Source: JAFAXD01 sp051985675 (GTDB lineage Bacteria; Pseudomonadota; Alphaproteobacteria; Rhizobiales; Xanthobacteraceae). From it: DNA of 64,000 bases. The number at the start of each line of letters is the position of its first letter. The first letter of the stretch is position 1. The position numbers and the translations under genes were made by a program. Shown piece by piece: positions 16,799-26,061 of this stretch. The notes under the pieces are model-generated. The model was not told where the DNA came from, ran no database searches, and saw only the letters and a program-made list of their open reading frames with translations. The stretch is from positions 1 to 64,000 of the forward strand of contig JBPYFJ010000112.1 of the NCBI GenBank assembly GCA_051985675.1, given 5' to 3'.

Positions 16799-17875
16799 TC
16801 AGTAGGGGGTCGTGGCGAAGAACCACAGCGAGGGCGCTGCGTTTGTCACCGCGCCATCGACATTGAAGAGCTGCACGCCGCTGAGCTGGTTTGTTCCGTC
16901 GCTCATCCAAAGCCGATAGATGGTTGCCAACGCCGGCGCCGCGGTCGGCAGATAGGCGACCGGCCCCCCCGGCCGCCGGGGCAAGGTGACGCCGCCGATG
17001 TCGGTCCAAGGGTTGAGCAAATAGTTCGTCAGTTTGGACAGCGCCGCGTTGTTGATGATCGGCCGCTCCAAAATCCATTCAATCGAGTTGCCGACCAGTT
17101 CGGTTCCGTGCGGGGGCGTCATCGCGAGCGAGACTGATTTCCGCGTCGTCAGATTCTCGATCGAGAGATGTTTGCTCGCGTCCGCAGCGATAAAAACGGA
17201 AACTGATATCAAGTCGCCTGGCGAGACCACGAGGTTGGTCACCCGGATCTCGGAGTTCGGAAACCACTCGATCCACGCGTAGTAGCTGGCGCCGGCGGCA
17301 CAGTCCAAATCAGTTTCCGTTCCGGCCTGCAACACGTCGTTCGAGAACGCCCCGTCAATTCCGACCCAATTCGCGGAGCTGTATTTTTCCGTTCCAGACT
17401 CGCAACCGGAAGCCGGCTTCGGCACGACGTACTGCGCTTCGATCTGCGACCCAGGTTTAGCGAACGGGTTGCTCGGATCGACGATTGCGTAGCCGCTCCA
17501 GTTTTCGCTGTTCGCCTCGACCGTGCCTCGGGTCGTCTTGATCTGTTTGATGCTGCGCGCCGGCGCATGAAACGTGCTGGTTTGCTGAAGCTGCGGAACG
17601 ATACGCGTCTGGCTCATGACGCGCCGTTCCCAGCGCGCCAGGACGTCCGCTCCGAGCTCCCGGCGCGGGCGCGGCGGAAAGCCGTAGCGATCGAGCTCCG
17701 CGTCGGTTGCGGTCAAGGGATTAAAGCTCGCCGGCGGACGGGCGAACGCGGAGACGCCCGGAATCTCGGTCTCAAGCCCAGCCGGTGTTGCCGTTTGCGC
17801 CCGCGCCGCCTCGCACCAAACGCTTATCGAGCCGACCAGCAAGACCATCAACACAAGAAAAGAACTGCGCACCAC
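16799..17875 (-). CDS. G1-family (eqolisin) glutamic endopeptidase, secreted
   Basis: The predicted 358-residue precursor starts at a GTG four bases after the stop of the channel gene. A signal peptide (SSFLVLMVLLVGSISVW to ARAQ), a propeptide of about 90 residues and a peptidase domain follow. The domain aligns by eye with scytalidoglutamic peptidase: NWSGYAI, SANWVGIDG, VLQAGTE with catalytic Gln about 183, SYYAWIEWFP, SIENLTTRKSV and SIEWILERP with catalytic Glu about 266. This acid-active family is mainly fungal, with scattered bacterial members. The GTG start is inferred from gene spacing. Confidence 0.85.
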   Translation of the reverse strand: MVRSSFLVLMVLLVGSISVWCEAARAQTATPAGLETEIPGVSAFARPPASFNPLTATDAELDRYGFPPRPRRELGADVLARWERRVMSQTRIVPQLQQTSTFHAPARSIKQIKTTRGTVEANSENWSGYAIVDPSNPFAKPGSQIEAQYVVPKPASGCESGTEKYSSANWVGIDGAFSNDVLQAGTETDLDCAAGASYYAWIEWFPNSEIRVTNLVVSPGDLISVSVFIAADASKHLSIENLTTRKSVSLAMTPPHGTELVGNSIEWILERPIINNAALSKLTNYLLNPWTDIGGVTLPRRPGGPVAYLPTAAPALATIYRLWMSDGTNQLSGVQLFNVDGAVTNAAPSLWFFATTPY

Positions 17876-17879
17876 GGCT

Positions 17880-18575
17880 CTAAGCGCTCCGACGCGCGAT
17901 CTCGAGCGAGACCAGCCGCGCCAATAGGGTCGCCGGATAGAGCTGTCCAATGATGCCTTCGACGTTGCAAAGGCTGCGCGCGAACGGATGCACGGGTACG
18001 ATTTCGCCATAGCCGGTCGAGGTGAGAGTGACGAAACTGAAGTAGATAAAGTTGCTCGGAAGCGCCGGGCTGTCATCCATCGGCACGCCTGAGAACGCGT
18101 TGGGAATACTCAGTCCCAGGAAAGTATAGAGAGCAACGAACGTTGCCCCGATGATGAGATAAAGCAAAATGGCACCCATGATGCGGTGATAGTTGACCTC
18201 ACCGGGGCCAAAGACCGCGCGGGTGACGACCCATCCAACCGACACGCCCAGAATTAACCAAGAGGTGGCGTCGAAATAGAGGTCGAGAGTCGAATGACGG
18301 AAGCGCAACGCAGCAGCGACGGCGGCAAAGCCGATCGCGACCAGAACCGCCACAATGGTCAGCGGGTTGCCGGATACAACGAACAGCGCGGCCGTGCAGA
18401 CCAGGATCAAAGCGAGCCCGAAATTCTCCGATTTGATCGTTCCGGCCGCATGCAGGGGCGCCAACACGAACAGCGGGATCGCCAGCAAGACCGTCAGGGT
18501 GGTGAGCAGCGGATCGCGCCAGCGGGTCTGCAGGCGCACGAAGCGCGCTCTTACGTCCGGGGCGACCATCAGCAT
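17880..18575 (-). CDS. Two-pore-loop type potassium channel family protein
   Basis: The 231-residue product has about six hydrophobic helices and a C-terminal pore region with selectivity filter TSTGYGEIVPVHP preceded by FIYFSFVTL, the ion_trans_2 signature. The last helix is GIIGQLYPATLLARLVSLE. No RCK or cyclic-nucleotide domain is attached. The start at 18575 follows GGAGGGCTGAG. Its stop is four bases from the GTG of the glutamic peptidase, so the two are probably co-transcribed. Confidence 0.88.
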   Translation of the reverse strand: MLMVAPDVRARFVRLQTRWRDPLLTTLTVLLAIPLFVLAPLHAAGTIKSENFGLALILVCTAALFVVSGNPLTIVAVLVAIGFAAVAAALRFRHSTLDLYFDATSWLILGVSVGWVVTRAVFGPGEVNYHRIMGAILLYLIIGATFVALYTFLGLSIPNAFSGVPMDDSPALPSNFIYFSFVTLTSTGYGEIVPVHPFARSLCNVEGIIGQLYPATLLARLVSLEIARRSA

Positions 18576-18763
18576 CTCAGCCCTCCGCGCGCTGGGCCAC
18601 GCGGGCGGGGCGGATTGAACTTCATGAGTTCCCCACAAACGAAATAAAGCCGAACGACTGGTATCCTGCTGATCGATTGAACGTCAACCGGCTCCCCGGC
18701 GACTAACGATGGGTCCCGAGGATCCTCCCGCGGACCGCGCAACGGCCAGACGGAGCGCATCGG

Positions 18764-19378
18764 ATGAGCCTACGATTGTCGGTTTTGGCGTTTACGGCGC
18801 TTGTCACAGCCTCAATTGCGGGCGGGAGCTTTGTGGCATGCGCTGCCGGCGCAGACGCGGATGAGGCCTTCGTCAAGCGCCTGTTCGGCAAGCCGGCGGG
18901 CCCGGAGAGGTCTTCTGCTTGTTTCGAGCGCGCTTACGACGCCAGTCATCTGGCCCATCATCCGCTCCAGAAGGTCAGCGTAATGAAGCTGCTGGTGACC
19001 GCGGAGCCGGAACCGGAGAGCAAGGCGCTGGTTTACTCGTTCAAGCTGAGACTCCGATATCGCAACCGGCGCGGCGAGTTCGAGTCCACTGGTGAATGCG
19101 GCCGCGCGGAGACGGCCGATAGCGGGCGGTTCGGCTGTGGGGTCGATTGCGACGGCGGCGGGATTGAGGTCGCGCTAGCGAAAGACAACAAATCTGCCCT
19201 GGTCAAGGTCGAGCGAATCCGGACCTGGCGCGCCAACGCGCCCGGCGACGACGCCTCCTCGCAATCCCTGCTCGGCGGTGCCGACGATCGCTTGTTTCGG
19301 CTTGACCGCACGCGCCTCGAGGGTTGCAAGTCACTGGTGACCGATCGCGAGGAATTGGCCACACTCCGACTTCAATAG
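18764..19378 (+). CDS. Exported protein of unknown function
   Basis: The 204-residue protein has a signal peptide (LRLSVLAFTALVTASIAGGSFVACAAG). The mature part has an HHPLQKVSVMKLLV segment, a basic RLRYRNRRGEFESTGECG strand region and several cysteines (CFERAY, GECGR, CGVDCDGG, LEGCKSL) that could pair as disulphides. The start follows GGAGCGCATCGG. The next gene, a DsrE-like protein, begins 18 bases downstream, so an operon is likely. I do not recognise the family. Confidence 0.72.
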   Translation: MSLRLSVLAFTALVTASIAGGSFVACAAGADADEAFVKRLFGKPAGPERSSACFERAYDASHLAHHPLQKVSVMKLLVTAEPEPESKALVYSFKLRLRYRNRRGEFESTGECGRAETADSGRFGCGVDCDGGGIEVALAKDNKSALVKVERIRTWRANAPGDDASSQSLLGGADDRLFRLDRTRLEGCKSLVTDREELATLRLQ

Positions 19379-19396
19379 ATCTTCGGAGGGATAGCT

Positions 19397-19843
19397 ATGC
19401 ACCGACGCAACATTCTCACCGCGGCGTTCGCGGCGGCCGGGGCGATGTTTGTCGCCGCGAAGCCCGCCAACGCCAATCCGGAGGCACCCGACAAGGCGAA
19501 GGTGGTCTACCACCTGTGCGATTTCGACAAGGTCGGCTTCGTCCTCGGCAACATCAAGAACCACTTCGACGGGATGGGCGGCCCCGATCACGTAACCATC
19601 GCGCTGGTGGTGCACGGCCCCGCCCTCAAGGCGTTTCACGTGATCTCGGCGAGCGCCGACGTCGAGCAGCGCACCAAGCAATTCGTCAAAGCCGGGCTGC
19701 AGCTCAACGCGTGCGGCAACACGATGCGGGCGCAGGACGTCACCCTCAAAGATCTGCTGCCGGGCTTCGTCGCGGCTGATCGCGGCGGCGTCGTGCGTAT
19801 TGCCGAACTGCAGGCGCAAGGGTACGTGTACCTCCGACCGTAG
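19397..19843 (+). CDS. DsrE-family exported protein
   Basis: The 148-residue protein carries a twin-arginine-like leader (HRRNILTAAFAAAGAMFVAA, cleavage near ANA) and a DsrE-like alpha/beta domain (KVVYHLCDFDKVGFVLGNIK, VTIALVVHGPALKAF, AGLQLNACGNTM). C41 and C106 are the visible cysteines; C106 sits where several DsrE proteins carry a sulfur-relay cysteine. A periplasmic DsrE protein may handle thiols or sulfur, but no other sulfur gene is nearby. GGAGGG precedes the ATG. Confidence 0.82.
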   Translation: MHRRNILTAAFAAAGAMFVAAKPANANPEAPDKAKVVYHLCDFDKVGFVLGNIKNHFDGMGGPDHVTIALVVHGPALKAFHVISASADVEQRTKQFVKAGLQLNACGNTMRAQDVTLKDLLPGFVAADRGGVVRIAELQAQGYVYLRP

Positions 19844-19927
19844 CAATTTGCGCGGGGCGCAGGTGGCGGGCAACGCGCGCTTTGAAGACGGGCTTTTTTC
19901 GGGATCCTCCACGAGACGTTGGGCCGC

Positions 19928-21211
19928 ATGACGCGATTGCGCGATCTGGTCCGCGAACGCAAGCCGAGCATCCGCTTGCCCGGATGGCTGGAGCGGGTGG
20001 CGTCGATCGGCATCGTCACCCAGGATCCGCGGATCGCGCGGCGCCAGCGGATCACCAACGTCGCGGCGTTCGCAACCGCCGGGAACGCGATCTCCCACCT
20101 GATCATCAATTCTTACCATAACTTCGACGGTCTCCTGGTCATCCACGCCTACAACGCAGCGATGACCGTCGCCGCGTTATTGACCCCACTGCTGCACCGC
20201 TTCGGCCAGAACGCGGCGGCGATGGTGCTGGTCATTCTGATCGTCGTCGGCAATACCTTCGTGGTTTGGATGTTCGGCACAGCAAGCGGCCTGGAAATCT
20301 ACTTCACTCTCGCAGGGGCGATATTGCTGTTCTTCGGCGTTGAGCATTGGAAGCTGTTTCTAGCATTCTTCGCCGCCGTGGCCGCCGCGCTGGTGATCAC
20401 GCTCAACTTCGCTCCCACCGACGGGCTGATCATGCCCGACGACCGTGACCTGCGGGCGATGCTGTTCAGCCAGGCGATGATCAACACGATCGTGATCAAC
20501 GCCTTGATGGTGTTCTACGCGCTCACCGCGCTGCATCGCGCCGAGGCCGAGCTCGAAAATCAGTATGCGCTCTCCGAAGCCTTGCTTTCGGCGGTGATGC
20601 CATCGTCGGTCGCCGAGCGGCTCAAGTCCGGCGCCGAGCAGCGGATCGCCGACCGGATCGGCAACCTGAGCATCCTGTTCGCCGACTTGGTCGGGTTCAC
20701 GGCCGCCGCGCACGCGCTACCGCCCGAGCGGGTTGTCGCCTATCTCGACGAGCTCGTGCGAGCGTTCGACACCTTGTGCGAGCAGCACGGCGTCGAGAAG
20801 ATCAAGACAATCGGCGATTGCTATATGGCGATTGCCGGCCGCGAAGGCGACGCGCGCGGCGGCGCACGCGCCCTAGGTAGGTTCGCCCTCGCCATGATGG
20901 AAACCACCGAGCTCGCGCAATTGGACGGGCAACGGCTTGCGCTGCGCATCGGCATTCATTGCGGCGCGGCCACGGCGGGCGTGATCGGCGACACACGCTT
21001 TACGTTCGATGTGTGGGGCGACGCGGTCAACACGGCCTCGCGCATGGAATCGCACGGCTTGCCGCGGCGCATCCAGGTCAGCGGAGCGTTCCGAGATCTT
21101 ACCCAAGACTTCTTCCTGTTCGAGGAACGCGGGACCACCGACATCAAGGGCATTGGCGCAACCCGCACTTTCTTTCTGATCGGGCCTGCCGACAAAGCAA
21201 TATCCGGGTAA
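19928..21211 (+). CDS. Membrane-bound class III adenylate cyclase
   Basis: The product of about 427 residues has six predicted membrane helices (residues about 40-200, MASE-like) and a C-terminal cyclase domain. Metal-binding aspartates lie in LFADLVGFT and FDVWGDAVNTASRME; KIKTIGDCYM carries the Lys and DVWGD the Asp that favour ATP over GTP. The conserved NTASR motif has the transition-state Asn and Arg. The product should therefore be cAMP, with the membrane part sensing an unknown signal. The ATG at 19928 is preferred over a TTG nine bases upstream; the ribosome-binding site is weak. Confidence 0.92.
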   Translation: MTRLRDLVRERKPSIRLPGWLERVASIGIVTQDPRIARRQRITNVAAFATAGNAISHLIINSYHNFDGLLVIHAYNAAMTVAALLTPLLHRFGQNAAAMVLVILIVVGNTFVVWMFGTASGLEIYFTLAGAILLFFGVEHWKLFLAFFAAVAAALVITLNFAPTDGLIMPDDRDLRAMLFSQAMINTIVINALMVFYALTALHRAEAELENQYALSEALLSAVMPSSVAERLKSGAEQRIADRIGNLSILFADLVGFTAAAHALPPERVVAYLDELVRAFDTLCEQHGVEKIKTIGDCYMAIAGREGDARGGARALGRFALAMMETTELAQLDGQRLALRIGIHCGAATAGVIGDTRFTFDVWGDAVNTASRMESHGLPRRIQVSGAFRDLTQDFFLFEERGTTDIKGIGATRTFFLIGPADKAISG

Positions 21212-21219
21212 CGCCGGCC

Positions 21220-21386
21220 CTAGTACCGCCGATTTGAAGTTCCTGCACCATTTGCCGCGATCTCGTTCAGGAACTTCAAATCGAAAAGCGGCACTAGAGT
21301 CATATAGTTGCTAGTGCCCCTTTGTTTCCGAAGTGCGTGTCCGAGGGTGCTGCAATGTATCACGCACTTCGGAAACGGGGCACTAG
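21220..21386 (-). repeat. Composite palindromic repeat (B-spacer-A), copy 1
   Basis: Palindrome B (21220-21297) has arms GATTTGAAGTTCCTG and CAGGAACTTCAAATC inside CTAGTACCGCC and GCGGCACTAG. A 13-base spacer AGTCATATAGTTG follows, then palindrome A (21311-21386) with arms CCGAAGTGCGTG and CACGCACTTCGG inside CTAGTGCCCC and GGGGCACTAG. The extra bases that break each palindrome face the spacer. Orientation is opposite to the copies at 35429 and 55583. It lies between the cyclase stop and the livM stop and may act as a terminator for both. Confidence 0.9.
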
Positions 21387-21403
21387 GGCTGACCTTTGCA
21401 GGT

Positions 21404-22405
21404 TTAGGCAGCAGATTCGCCGCGCTTCGACGCGAGCACATGTGCGATCTCGCCGACGATCCCGCGCCGGAACAACAGGATGCAGACGATGAAGATCGCG
21501 CCGATCACCGCCTGGATCGGCAGGCCGGAGTCGGCCAGGTAGAACTGCAGCATCTCGACCAGTACCGCGCCCACCACCGGACCGAACATGGTGCCGGATC
21601 CGCCTAACAGCGTCATCAAAATGACGTCGCCGGACGTGCTCCAGTGCACATCGGTGAGCGACGCGAGCTGCACCACCATGGTCTTGGTCGCGCCGGCCAG
21701 GCCGGCGAGCGCGGCCGAGAGCACGAACACCAGCAGTTTGTAATCATTGACCCGATAGCCAAGCGAGATCGCGCGCGGCTCTTTCTCGCGGATCGCCTTG
21801 AGGATCTGTCCGAAGGTGGAATGCGTGATGCGATAGATCAGGAGATAGCCGACCAGGAAGATGACGGCGGTGGTGTAGTAGAGCACATAGAGGTTGTTGA
21901 GGTTGAACAGTCCAAGGATATATCCGCGCGGAACGCCGGTGAGGCCGTCCTCGGCATGGGTGAAGGGGACCTGCAGCGCCAGAAAGTAGATCATCTGGGC
22001 CAGCGCCAGCGTGATCATCGCGAAATAGAGACCCTGCCGGCGGATGGCCACGAACCCGAACACCACGCCGAGCACGGTTGCGGCGGCCGTGCCGATCAGT
22101 GCGGCAAGCTCGAACGGAAGCCCCCACACCTTGAGGGCATGGCCCGCCACGTAAGCGCTGGCGCCGAAAAACGCCGCATGGCCGAAGGAGAGAAGCCCGA
22201 CCGCTCCGAGCAGGTTGAACGCGCACGCAAACAGACAGAAGCAGAGGATCTTTGCGAGAAACAGCGGATAGGCCAGGAAGGGCGCAACCGCGAGCACGGC
22301 GAGCCCAGCCGCGTAGATTGCGATCGACGGCACGCGCAGCTTGCCGGCAAACAGCGCGGAAAAGCGGGTCTGCGACTGCACCGGGCCTGCGGAGGTCGTG
22401 GCCAT
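21404..22405 (-). CDS. livM: Branched-chain amino-acid ABC transporter permease, LivM type
   Basis: The 333-residue integral membrane protein has about nine hydrophobic segments and the LivM signatures LLGAVGLLSFGHAAFFGASAY and ALAGLAGATKTMVV near the coupling helix. It pairs with LivH to form the translocation pore. The ATG lies two bases after the livH stop, so translation is probably coupled. It is the last gene of a five-gene minus-strand operon, livK-livG-livF-livH-livM, with the composite repeat directly after it. Confidence 0.93.
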   Translation of the reverse strand: MATTSAGPVQSQTRFSALFAGKLRVPSIAIYAAGLAVLAVAPFLAYPLFLAKILCFCLFACAFNLLGAVGLLSFGHAAFFGASAYVAGHALKVWGLPFELAALIGTAAATVLGVVFGFVAIRRQGLYFAMITLALAQMIYFLALQVPFTHAEDGLTGVPRGYILGLFNLNNLYVLYYTTAVIFLVGYLLIYRITHSTFGQILKAIREKEPRAISLGYRVNDYKLLVFVLSAALAGLAGATKTMVVQLASLTDVHWSTSGDVILMTLLGGSGTMFGPVVGAVLVEMLQFYLADSGLPIQAVIGAIFIVCILLFRRGIVGEIAHVLASKRGESAA

Positions 22406-22407
22406 GA

Positions 22408-23277
22408 CTACCTCTCGCGCCCGAACAGCCCGGCCGGCTTGATCAGCAAAACGATGAACATGATGACAAAGATCACCATGTTTGCGCCGGGCGGATAAAA
22501 GACTTTGGTGAGGCCCTCGACCACCCCAAGCCCCAGGCCGGTGACGATCGCGCCCAGAATCGAGCCCATGCCGCCGACCACGACGACCGCGAACACCGTG
22601 ATGACGAGCTCGCCTCCCATCAGCGGGCTGACCGAATAGATCGGCGCCGCCAGCACGCCGGCAAAGCCCGCAAGCGCGACGCCGGCGCCGAAGCCGAACG
22701 TCAGCAAGGCCGGCACGTTGATGCCGAACGCGCGCGTGAGCTGGGGATTTTCGGTGGCGGCGCGCAGGGTGCGCCCGAGCGAGGTCTTCTCGATCGCGAA
22801 CCAGGTTCCGAAGCAGAATATCAACGATGCGAGCACTACCCAGGCGCGGTATTTCGGCAAGAACAGAAAGCCAAGGTCAAACCCGCCGCGCAGGTCGAAG
22901 GGCACCGGATAGGGCCGGCCCGCGGTCGCGAACCAGTACACGAACATGCCCTGGATGAACATCATCACGCCGTAGGTCAGCAAAAGCCCGTAAATGTGAT
23001 CGAGCTTGTAGACGCGCGCGATCAGCGTCTTCTCAAGCGCCATGCCGACGACGCCGGCGATCAGCGGCGACAAAATCAACGCGGGCCAGTAGCCGATACC
23101 CGAGTAATTGAGCAGCATCCAGGAGCCGAACGCACCCAGCATGTAGAAGGTGCCCTGCGCAACGTTGATGATGCCCAGGAGACCAAAGATCACCGCAAAG
23201 CCGAGGCTGAGCAGCGCATAGAACGAGCCGTTGATAAGCCCGACCAGCAACTGTCCACTCAAGATCTGCAGCGACAT
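22408..23277 (-). CDS. livH: Branched-chain amino-acid ABC transporter permease, LivH type
   Basis: The 289-residue membrane protein shows the LivH pattern: GLINGSFYALLSLGFAVIFG at the start, NVAQGTFYMLGAF, and the coupling segment TRAFGINVPALLTFGFGAGVALAGFAG. It forms the second half of the pore. It starts two bases after the livF stop, in a tightly packed operon. Substrate range (branched-chain amino acids, amides or other small organic acids) cannot be fixed from the permease. Confidence 0.93.
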   Translation of the reverse strand: MSLQILSGQLLVGLINGSFYALLSLGFAVIFGLLGIINVAQGTFYMLGAFGSWMLLNYSGIGYWPALILSPLIAGVVGMALEKTLIARVYKLDHIYGLLLTYGVMMFIQGMFVYWFATAGRPYPVPFDLRGGFDLGFLFLPKYRAWVVLASLIFCFGTWFAIEKTSLGRTLRAATENPQLTRAFGINVPALLTFGFGAGVALAGFAGVLAAPIYSVSPLMGGELVITVFAVVVVGGMGSILGAIVTGLGLGVVEGLTKVFYPPGANMVIFVIMFIVLLIKPAGLFGRER

Positions 23278-23279
23278 GA

Positions 23280-24002
23280 TCAGATTCCGAGATAGGCTTG
23301 AATACGCGCGGCCTGGCTCGCGACGTCGGCGCGCGCGATCATGTCGACAATGCGGCCGCGCTCCATGACGTAATGGCGGTCCGCGAGGCGCTGCGCGAAC
23401 CGGAAGTTCTGCTCGACCAACAGGATCGTGTGACCTTCCTTGCGCATCAGATCAATCGCATTGCGGATCTGTTGCACAATGACCGGCGCGAGACCTTCGG
23501 TCGGCTCGTCGAGCAGAAACAAACGCGCGCCGGTGCGCAGCACGCGCGCAATCGCCAGCATTTGCTGCTCACCCCCCGAAAGTCGCGTCCCCTGGCTGCG
23601 CCTGCGCTCGCGCAGATTGGGAAACAGCCGAAAGATCTCATCGAGCGGCATTCCGCCCGGTCCGACGGCGGGTGGCAGCAGCAGGTTCTCGGTCACGTCC
23701 AGCGTTGCATAGATGCCGCGCTCTTCCGGCACGTAGGCCACGCCCAGCTTGGCGATGCGTTCCGGCGGCTCCGCGATCACCTGCCGCCCCCAAACGTTGA
23801 TCGAGCCCGACCGTTTGTCGAGCAGGCCCATGATGGCGCGCAGGGTCGTGGTCTTGCCGGCGCCATTGCGGCCGATGATGGTGACCACCTCGCCGCGCGC
23901 CACCTCGAGCGAGACGCCCTGGAGCACGTGGGAATCGCCGTAGAGTGCATGCAGAGCCTCGATTGCGAGGCACGATTGCTCGCGGCTTGCGTGGTCAGTC
24001 AT
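23280..24002 (-). CDS. livF: Branched-chain amino-acid ABC transporter ATPase, LivF type
   Basis: The 240-residue ATPase has Walker A GRNGAGKTT, signature LSGGEQQMLAIAR, Walker B ARLFLLDEPTEGLAP and switch His in TILLVEQNF. VAYVPEERGIYATLDVTENL is typical of LivF rather than LivG. The start at 24002 overlaps the 3' end of livG by eight bases; a longer frame beginning at 24122 would overlap livG by 128 bases and adds nothing family-like. Confidence 0.94.
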   Translation of the reverse strand: MTDHASREQSCLAIEALHALYGDSHVLQGVSLEVARGEVVTIIGRNGAGKTTTLRAIMGLLDKRSGSINVWGRQVIAEPPERIAKLGVAYVPEERGIYATLDVTENLLLPPAVGPGGMPLDEIFRLFPNLRERRRSQGTRLSGGEQQMLAIARVLRTGARLFLLDEPTEGLAPVIVQQIRNAIDLMRKEGHTILLVEQNFRFAQRLADRHYVMERGRIVDMIARADVASQAARIQAYLGI

Positions 24003-24774
24003 GGTCCGATCCCAGGTAGGCCTCGACCACGGCCGGATCGCGCGAGACCTCGGCGTAAGGTCCGTCAGCCAGAACCTCGCCACGCGCCAGGACGGTGATC
24101 CGATCCGACAGGTCCGCCACAACCGACAAATTGTGCTCGACCATCAGCACGGTGCGGGCCGCTGCGCTTTTCCTGATCAGTTCGGCGATGCGGCTGATGT
24201 CCTCTTGTCCCAGCCCTGACATCGGTTCGTCGAGCAACAGCAATTCCGGGTCGAGTGCGAGCGTGGTGGCGATCTCCAGCGCTCGCCGGCGGCCGTACGG
24301 GAGTTCGATCGCTCTGCGGTCGACGAACGCGTCGAGCCCGACCTCGTTGAGGAGCGCGCGCGCCCGCTCGTTCAATTCGTTGAGTGCGCGCTCGGACCGC
24401 CAGAAGAAGAAGCCGTCGTTGCGGAAGCGCTGCAGGGCAACGCGTACATTTTCGAGCACCGTGAGGTTGGCGAACACCGCGGAGATCTGGAACGAGCGCA
24501 CCATTCCGAGGCGCGCCACGTCGGCCGGCGCCATGCGCGTGATGTCCGTTCCCTTGAAGAAAACGCGGCCGCTGGTGGGATTGAGGAACTTGGTCGCCAG
24601 GTTGAAGACCGTGGTCTTGCCGGCTCCGTTCGGACCGATCAGGGCATGGATGGTTCCGCGGTGAACGTCGAGGCTGAGGTTGCGCACCGCCGTAAAACCG
24701 CGGAACTCCTTGGTCAGGTTCTCCATACGCAGCGTCACGTCGTGCGAATCGGCGCGCGGCGCGGTCGCTGGCAT
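23995..24774 (-). CDS. livG: Branched-chain amino-acid ABC transporter ATPase, LivG type
   Basis: The 259-residue ATPase has Walker A GPNGAGKTT, the LivG-specific insertion with NPTSGRVFFKGTDITRM and VRSFQISAVFANLTVLENV, Walker B ELLLLDEPMSGL and TVLMVEHNLSVV. The usual LSGGQ is replaced by ELPYGRRRALEIATTLA, as is normal in this subfamily. With LivF it powers the permease pair. livK ends 14 bases upstream. Confidence 0.94.
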   Translation of the reverse strand: MPATAPRADSHDVTLRMENLTKEFRGFTAVRNLSLDVHRGTIHALIGPNGAGKTTVFNLATKFLNPTSGRVFFKGTDITRMAPADVARLGMVRSFQISAVFANLTVLENVRVALQRFRNDGFFFWRSERALNELNERARALLNEVGLDAFVDRRAIELPYGRRRALEIATTLALDPELLLLDEPMSGLGQEDISRIAELIRKSAAARTVLMVEHNLSVVADLSDRITVLARGEVLADGPYAEVSRDPAVVEAYLGSDHD

Positions 24775-24788
24775 GGCGAAGCCTTAAC

Positions 24789-25991
24789 TTACTTCGCGGC
24801 CAGCGCCGGACAGCCTCCGTCCGCGAGCGGGCGGAAAACTTTGTCGCCGGGGAGCGTGCCGATGACCTTGGTCAGGTCCCATTCGCCTTTGGATTCGGCC
24901 GGCGTCTTGATCTGCATGAGTGCGACGCTATGCACCATGCGGCCATCAGGACGCAGGTATCCGTCCTGCGTGAACACGTCGCGCACCGGGGTTTCGCGCA
25001 TCTTGGCGATCACGACTTTCGGATCGGTCGAATTGCTGGCTTCGATCGCCTTGAGATAGGCCTTCGCCGCCGAATACGCGCCAACCTGGAACGACCCGGG
25101 TGGGACCTTTCGGCGCGCCATGAACTTGTCGACCCAGGCCTTGGTGTCGGCGTCGCTGCGCTGGACCCACGGCGTGACGTACCAAACACCCTGCGCGGTA
25201 TCGAGCCCCATCGCCTTGATGCCGGACGGCAGATCGACGCCGAACCCGACCAGCTTGGCATTGACCCCGAATTCGCGCGCCGCCTTGATCGCGTTGTTGG
25301 TGTCGTCGCCGCCGCTGTTGAGGGCGATGACCTCGGGATTGGCCGCCTTGGCCTGCAGAACGTAGGACGAAAAATCCGTGGTCCCGAGCGGGTGCTTCAC
25401 GCTGCCAACGACGGTTGCGCCCTGCGCCTCCAGCGCTCGCCGGACGCCTTGCTCCATCGCCGCCCCGAAGGCGTAATCAGCGTTGAACAGGAACCACTTC
25501 TTGCCGAGTTGGGACACTGCGGCGCCGATCGCCGCGCCAAGCTCGTAGGAATCGTAGACCCAGTGCACGCTGTTATCGGGCGCACAGGCCTTGCCGGTGA
25601 AATCAGCGGACCCCGCGCCGGCCAGCAAAATCGCCTTGTTCTTCTGCTTGGCGATATCGAGCACCGCGAAAGCCACCGCCGAATTGACCAGATCCACGAT
25701 CGCATCGACCTTGTCGACGTCGTACCAGCGGTTGGCAATCGATGCGCCGAGATCGGGCTTGTTCTGATGGTCGCCGGCCAGGACCTCGATCGGTTTGCCG
25801 TTGACCTTGCCCCCGAACTCCTCGACGGCCATTTTCACCGCCTCGACAGACCCGTTTCCGGTACCCGCCTCGTAGATGCCCGACAGGTCGGTGAGTACGC
25901 CGAGCTTGACCTTGTCATTGGCAATTTCCGCGTGCGCCGCGGCACTGCAAAAAACCATAGCCGCGATCATCGATGCGCCGCATATGCGCAT
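24789..25991 (-). CDS. Periplasmic substrate-binding protein of the Liv-type transporter
   Basis: The 400-residue product starts at the ATG at 25991, after GGGAGGATACC, and has a signal peptide ending AAAHAE. It opens KVKLGVLTDLSGIYEAGTGNGSVEAVKMA and continues as a type I periplasmic binding fold. The SYELGAAIGAA, FNADYAFGAAMEQGV and DFSSYVLQAKAANPEVI segments match amide/urea/branched-chain receptors. A longer frame runs back into the upstream repeat and is unlikely. It is the first gene of the operon, so its promoter lies between 25991 and the repeat at 26062. Confidence 0.93.
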   Translation of the reverse strand: MRICGASMIAAMVFCSAAAHAEIANDKVKLGVLTDLSGIYEAGTGNGSVEAVKMAVEEFGGKVNGKPIEVLAGDHQNKPDLGASIANRWYDVDKVDAIVDLVNSAVAFAVLDIAKQKNKAILLAGAGSADFTGKACAPDNSVHWVYDSYELGAAIGAAVSQLGKKWFLFNADYAFGAAMEQGVRRALEAQGATVVGSVKHPLGTTDFSSYVLQAKAANPEVIALNSGGDDTNNAIKAAREFGVNAKLVGFGVDLPSGIKAMGLDTAQGVWYVTPWVQRSDADTKAWVDKFMARRKVPPGSFQVGAYSAAKAYLKAIEASNSTDPKVVIAKMRETPVRDVFTQDGYLRPDGRMVHSVALMQIKTPAESKGEWDLTKVIGTLPGDKVFRPLADGGCPALAAK

Positions 25992-26061
25992 GGTATCCTC
26001 CCAGTCGTTTCGTTCTGCCGTGATAATGCGGCACGGCCAAACCGGCAAACGTAATTTCGGG

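Noticed and set aside
24930..26054. 374-codon frame antisense to the Liv-type binding protein
   Set aside because: It is a shadow of a well-recognised gene, with His/Arg/Asp-rich composition typical of the reverse of GC-rich coding DNA.
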